Shown: piece by piece, positions 60,729 to 64,000 of the stretch
How positions within the stretch are numbered: position 1 is the stretch's first letter
How the letters are laid out: every line of letters starts with the position of its first letter
From: Hymenobacter psoromatis
GTDB lineage: Bacteria; Bacteroidota; Bacteroidia; Cytophagales; Hymenobacteraceae
DNA: 64,000 nucleotides
NCBI GenBank assembly: GCA_001596155.1
Contig: CP014771.1
Span: 2,418,001 to 2,482,000 of the forward strand
Reading direction: 5' to 3'
Notes under the pieces: model-generated
The model's database searches: none
What the model saw: only the letters and a program-made list of their open reading frames with translations
Told to the model about the DNA's origin: nothing
Made by a program: the position numbers and the translations under genes

Positions 60729-62549
60729 TCAGCGCACTACTTCGACCCAGCCCGTGTACACGCGGCCCGAAGGATGCCGCAAGTGGTAGTAATACAGGCC
60801 GGCGGCCAGGCCCGCCGCGCCCCAGTCTTGCCGGTAGCTATTGGTAGCGAATACTTCGCGGCCCCAGCGCGAATAGACCGTGAGCGCCCATTGGTTGTCG
60901 GTTAGCCCGCTGATAAGCAGGCGGTCGTTGAGGCCATCGCCGTTGGGCGTCAGGATGTTGGGCACCGATATTTCGGTTTCGGGGCTGGGCGCGGGGGTAG
61001 GGGCCGGCGCGAGAGTTGGCGTGGGCGCGGGAGTGGGTGCCGGCGGGGGGGTAGGAGTCGGTGTCGGCGCGGGAGTTGGAGTTGGAACAGGCACGGGCGG
61101 GGGGGTAGGCGCGGGCGTTGGCGCAGGAGTAGGCGCGGGCGGCGGTGCCACCGACGAACAGGAGAACCCATCGGGAGTAGAAGGCACGGCCAAGTCTCCC
61201 ACGTTAGCCAGAAAAGCCCCGCCCGCCGCTGAGTCGAACACGGTGGACACAAAGCTGGCCACGCCCGAAAACGAGCCAGTGATGTAGATTTCGTGCTGCG
61301 CGTTTATGGCGATACCGGCGCTGTACGTGCCCCCGCAAGCGCCCTCGCGCTGGGCGGCCAGCACCTGCCCCTGCGCGTTATACTTGATAATGAAGGCGTT
61401 TTTACCGCCCACGTGGGCCAGCGTGGTGGTTTCCCAGCGGGTGGGGTTTGAGGCAAAAATGCCGGTCGTGTACACGTTGCCCTCCGCGTCCAGCGTCACA
61501 TTGGTGCCGTAGTCGGTGTCGGTGCCGGCCACTTGCCGCAGCCACTGCACGTTCCCGTCGCGGTCGTGCTTTACCACGTAGCCATCCTGCCCGCCCGCCG
61601 AGGTCAGCTTGAGCGTGCCAACCACGACGCCCTCGGTTGAGCCGGTTAAGTAGCTGTTGCCCTGCGCATCAACGGCCAGCCTGGGGTAGCTGCTCGAATT
61701 GCCCCCGGCGTAGGCCACGCCCCACGTAAACTGGCCCGCAGCATCGCATTTGGCCAGCATAAAGCCCACCGGGCCAGGATTGCTAAGCATACTGGTGCCC
61801 ACCACCGCCGAGCCGCTGAAGCTGCCGCTCAGGTACACGTTGCCGGCGGCATCCAGGGCCACATCGTAGCCGCGGCTGCGGCTGTCTTTGCCGCCGGTCT
61901 GCTGCGCCCAGCGCGGCACCCCTTGCGGACTGAAGCTGGCCACGTACATATTTTGTCCCGATTCGCTCGTGAGCGCGCCGCCGCCCCAGCTCACCGCGCC
62001 ACTCAGCGTGCCCACCACGTACGCGTTGCCCGCGCCGTCGAGCACTACGGCCGCGCCCGTGAGGCTGCCGCCCGGCTGGCTGCCCCCTTGGCGGCTCCAC
62101 AGCACCTGGCCTTGCGGGTCGTACTTCACCAGCAGCAGGTCGGTAGTGCCTAAGCTGTTGATTAGCTGGCCGTTCAGCAGGTCGCTGCCGCTGAGCGTGC
62201 CTACGGCGTAGGCATTGCCAGCCGCATCGGTGGCCACTTCCGCATACTCCAGGTTGCCGCCGGTTTGCCGAACCCACTGCACCGTTCCGCGCGCGTCGTA
62301 TTTGGCCAAGAAGCTGTTGCGGTTTCCGACGCTGGTAAGGGAAACGTTGCCAAAGCTGGCAGCGCCCCGAAAAAAACCGACCACGTAGGCGTTGCTGGCC
62401 GCGTCGAGCGCCAGGGCCGTTGCGCCGCCACCCGGCCCGCCGCTCTGGCGCGACCACAGCGCCTGCGCCCTGGCCAGGCCCGCGGACAGCAGCAATGTAA
62501 TCAGCAAAAATAATTTTGTACTTTTTTTATCAATTGTAAAATTAATCAT
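60729..62549 (-). CDS. Secreted SBBP-repeat propeller with Pro/Thr linker and CHU_C (type B) sorting domain
   Basis: 606 residues. Signal peptide to about 29 (LARAQ). Residues 30-455 hold about nine SBBP-like repeats, each with a D(A)AGNxYxxGxFSG motif. Then a linker of about 60 residues made of PTPAPTP-type repeats, and SVPNILTPNGDGLNDRLLISGLTDNQWALTVYSRWGREVF, the gliding-motility-associated C-terminal domain exported by the type IX system. Probably a surface adhesin or scaffold. Confidence 0.9.
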   Translation of the reverse strand: MINFTIDKKSTKLFLLITLLLSAGLARAQALWSRQSGGPGGGATALALDAASNAYVVGFFRGAASFGNVSLTSVGNRNSFLAKYDARGTVQWVRQTGGNLEYAEVATDAAGNAYAVGTLSGSDLLNGQLINSLGTTDLLLVKYDPQGQVLWSRQGGSQPGGSLTGAAVVLDGAGNAYVVGTLSGAVSWGGGALTSESGQNMYVASFSPQGVPRWAQQTGGKDSRSRGYDVALDAAGNVYLSGSFSGSAVVGTSMLSNPGPVGFMLAKCDAAGQFTWGVAYAGGNSSSYPRLAVDAQGNSYLTGSTEGVVVGTLKLTSAGGQDGYVVKHDRDGNVQWLRQVAGTDTDYGTNVTLDAEGNVYTTGIFASNPTRWETTTLAHVGGKNAFIIKYNAQGQVLAAQREGACGGTYSAGIAINAQHEIYITGSFSGVASFVSTVFDSAAGGAFLANVGDLAVPSTPDGFSCSSVAPPPAPTPAPTPAPTPPPVPVPTPTPAPTPTPTPPPAPTPAPTPTLAPAPTPAPSPETEISVPNILTPNGDGLNDRLLISGLTDNQWALTVYSRWGREVFATNSYRQDWGAAGLAAGLYYYHLRHPSGRVYTGWVEVVR

Positions 62550-62649
62550 AGTCCAAGCACTTGAATCAATCTAAGTAGTGATAATCAAAATGAATTTTTT
62601 CAATTTTCGTGCCGTGCTGTTTTTCGTTTTCCCTACCCCCCTTTATACC

Positions 62650-62681
62650 AGCACAGCCGCCCGAAACCGGGCGGCTGTGCT
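62650..62681 (-). terminator. Hairpin after the M48 gene
   Basis: AGCACAGCCGCCCG, loop AAAC, CGGGCGGCTGTGCT: a 14-pair stem, 33 bases past the stop of the M48 gene and 100 bases ahead of the SBBP gene start. No T-run on the minus strand. The remaining bases between the two genes are AT-rich and should hold the SBBP promoter; no clear box is seen. Confidence 0.65.
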
Positions 62682-62713
62682 GTTCTTCTGCCAGATTCCG
62701 GCGCGGGGGCCGG

Positions 62714-63988
62714 CTAGTGGCCTCCCAGGTTCTCGGCCTTCCAGCGCATGGCCGACCGCACCCGCGTGCGCCCACTGGGATGGTCAAAGAAGATGAATTC
62801 TTCGAGGGGGGTAGGCTCCAGCTTGCGGTATTCGGAGAGCTTGATGGCGATGGTGGCGAAGCCGTCGGGCTGGCGCGCGGCGTTCAGGCCAAACATGTCG
62901 GCCTCCTGCTCATTGGTGCGAATGATGGTGTTGGTGAAGGGCGTGGCCAGCAGGCCGACCACCGAGAACAGCGCCACCAGCAGGGGTAGGCCGCCCACGT
63001 CGGCCAGCCCCGCGATGCCCCACCGCGGCCCGTAGCGCGCCACCAGCCGCCGGAAGGCCCAGTCCACAAGCTTGAATCCGATGCCCAGCAGCCCGATAAA
63101 GAAGACCAGCATTTTCACGATGTGGTTGAGCACGTAGTGGCCCAGCTCGTGGCCCATCACAGCCTGAATTTCGGCCGGCGTGCTGCGGTTCAGCAGGTTA
63201 TCGTTTAAGGACACGCGGATGGTGCTGCCCAGGCCGCTCACGTTGGCGCTGATGCGCTTGCTCTGCTTGGAGGCGTCGAAATAATACACGTTGTCGGCCG
63301 GCACGCCGTTGGCGCGGGCCATGCGCAGGATGCCGTCGCGCACCGGGCCGGGGGGTAGGGCGGTGTATTTATTGAATAATGGGGCAATGAACACCGGCCC
63401 CAAAGCCACGCTGATTACCAGAAACACGCCCATCAGGGCCGTGCCCCAGGCCCACCAGCTGGCCCCGGCGCGCCGAATGGCCGCGTACAGCGCCAGAATA
63501 ACGAGGCTGCCAAACACCACCGACAGCGCCAGGCTCGTGAGCGTTTCGCCCGCCCAGGCCCCGAAAGTCAGGTTAGAAAGCCCGTATTGGTGCTCGCGCA
63601 CGAAGCCTTCGTAAATCGTGAGCGGCAGGGTGAGCACGAACGACGCCAGCAGGTAGAGCGCGGCGTAGGCCAGGGTGCGCAGCCAGCGCCGGGGCAGGCG
63701 CTCGGCTAGGGCCCGCAGCCGGCGCGACAGCCCCAGGCCCAGAAACACGCCCGCCACGGCCAGCGCGTACACCACGTCCCAGAGTTGCAGCCAGTAGCCG
63801 CCCTCAAAGTAGGCATCGGACTTAGCTTTTTGGGCCGGGGTGAGCATGTCGAGGTAGTGCCGGGTGGCAACCTCCACATTGAAGGCCGCGACGGGGGTAG
63901 GGGCCGCGCCGGCCGGCGCAGGCTGGGCGGCCGGCGCGGCCAACGTGCTGAGGAGCAAGACCAGTACGAGTAGTAGCTTGTGTCGCAT
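62714..63988 (-). CDS. M48 family metalloprotease, Ste24/CAAX protease-like
   Basis: 424 residues. Signal-like N-terminal segment, then several membrane helices; zinc motif MGHELGHYVLNH in the middle and third ligand in RTNEQEADMFGLNAARQ; final FDHPSGRTRVRSAMRWK (the family's HPS.r.RI). This is the CaaX-protease-1 N-terminal domain plus Peptidase_M48 layout. Probably degrades misfolded or modified membrane proteins. Confidence 0.93.
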   Translation of the reverse strand: MRHKLLLVLVLLLSTLAAPAAQPAPAGAAPTPVAAFNVEVATRHYLDMLTPAQKAKSDAYFEGGYWLQLWDVVYALAVAGVFLGLGLSRRLRALAERLPRRWLRTLAYAALYLLASFVLTLPLTIYEGFVREHQYGLSNLTFGAWAGETLTSLALSVVFGSLVILALYAAIRRAGASWWAWGTALMGVFLVISVALGPVFIAPLFNKYTALPPGPVRDGILRMARANGVPADNVYYFDASKQSKRISANVSGLGSTIRVSLNDNLLNRSTPAEIQAVMGHELGHYVLNHIVKMLVFFIGLLGIGFKLVDWAFRRLVARYGPRWGIAGLADVGGLPLLVALFSVVGLLATPFTNTIIRTNEQEADMFGLNAARQPDGFATIAIKLSEYRKLEPTPLEEFIFFDHPSGRTRVRSAMRWKAENLGGH

Positions 63989-64000
63989 CGCAAAAAAGGC

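Noticed and set aside
62578..62796. Small plus-strand ORFs over the M48-SBBP gap
   Set aside because: They translate the hairpin at 62650 and the M48 antisense strand; no start context or conserved motif.

Overview
The window looks like a chromosomal piece of a GC-rich member of the Bacteroidota, most like Hymenobacter or a close relative. The evidence is the Bacteroidota-type -7 box (TAnnTTTG) ahead of several genes, proteins with type IX secretion C-terminal domains, the order parA-parB-DUF5683-dapB-lepB, a class I ketol-acid reductoisomerase in a single leu/ilv cluster, and a very common CTACCCC/GGGGTAG word.

Layout. 1-2.1 kb: end of an alpha/beta hydrolase gene and a helical-repeat protein. 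2.2-12.6 kb: the complete leucine/isoleucine/valine pathway, leuA-leuC-leuD-leuB-ilvD-ilvB-ilvN-ilvC, all on the plus strand. A 17-residue leader peptide rich in Leu, Val and Ile and a terminator hairpin stand before ilvD, which is a textbook attenuator layout. 12.6-17.5 kb: a 770-base repeat field and two secreted carbohydrate-related proteins (GH5 with beta-trefoil and sorting domain; pectate-lyase-like beta-helix). 17.6-24.3 kb: pyrG, yidC, a DUF6438 lipoprotein, a peptide-type ABC binding protein and a UPF0173 hydrolase. 24.5-30.5 kb: parA, two DUF433 genes (one fused to an EF-Tu domain-3-like barrel), parB, DUF5683, an unrecognised 42-codon ORF with its own promoter, structured leader and terminator, then dapB and lepB. 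30.5-38.6 kb: HNH nuclease, hydrolase, DUF3298 lipoprotein, a glycosyltransferase / flavoprotein / glycosyltransferase set of the rSAM-selenodomain (arsenosugar) type, an intact ISAs1-family insertion sequence and a MazEF pair. 39.2-47 kb: rpsA, tRNA-Cys, cyanophycin synthetase, and a DUF885 lipoprotein gene with an early stop. 47-64 kb: accessory enzymes, transporters and secreted proteins (MBL hydrolase, sugar dehydrogenase, SMP-30, DoxX, POT transporter, CPD-hydrolase fusion, flavin reductase-like, lipase-like hydrolase, MFS exporter, SBBP propeller, M48 protease).

Most intergenic gaps carry a long palindrome from one of about eight sequence families, even inside the leu/ilv cluster. Three elements share the inverted end CTGCTGTTACGC; two of these are flanked by perfect 7-bp duplications and one by an imperfect copy, so I regard them as a non-autonomous mobile family. 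One AT-rich palindrome sits in frame inside a hydrolase gene. The most promising items for follow-up are the ilvD attenuator, the self-contained 42-codon unit at 28.1-28.4 kb, the DUF433/EF-Tu-like fusion between parA and parB, and the CTGCTGTTACGC elements. All assignments come from reading the sequence and from memory of families; no database search or folding program was used.
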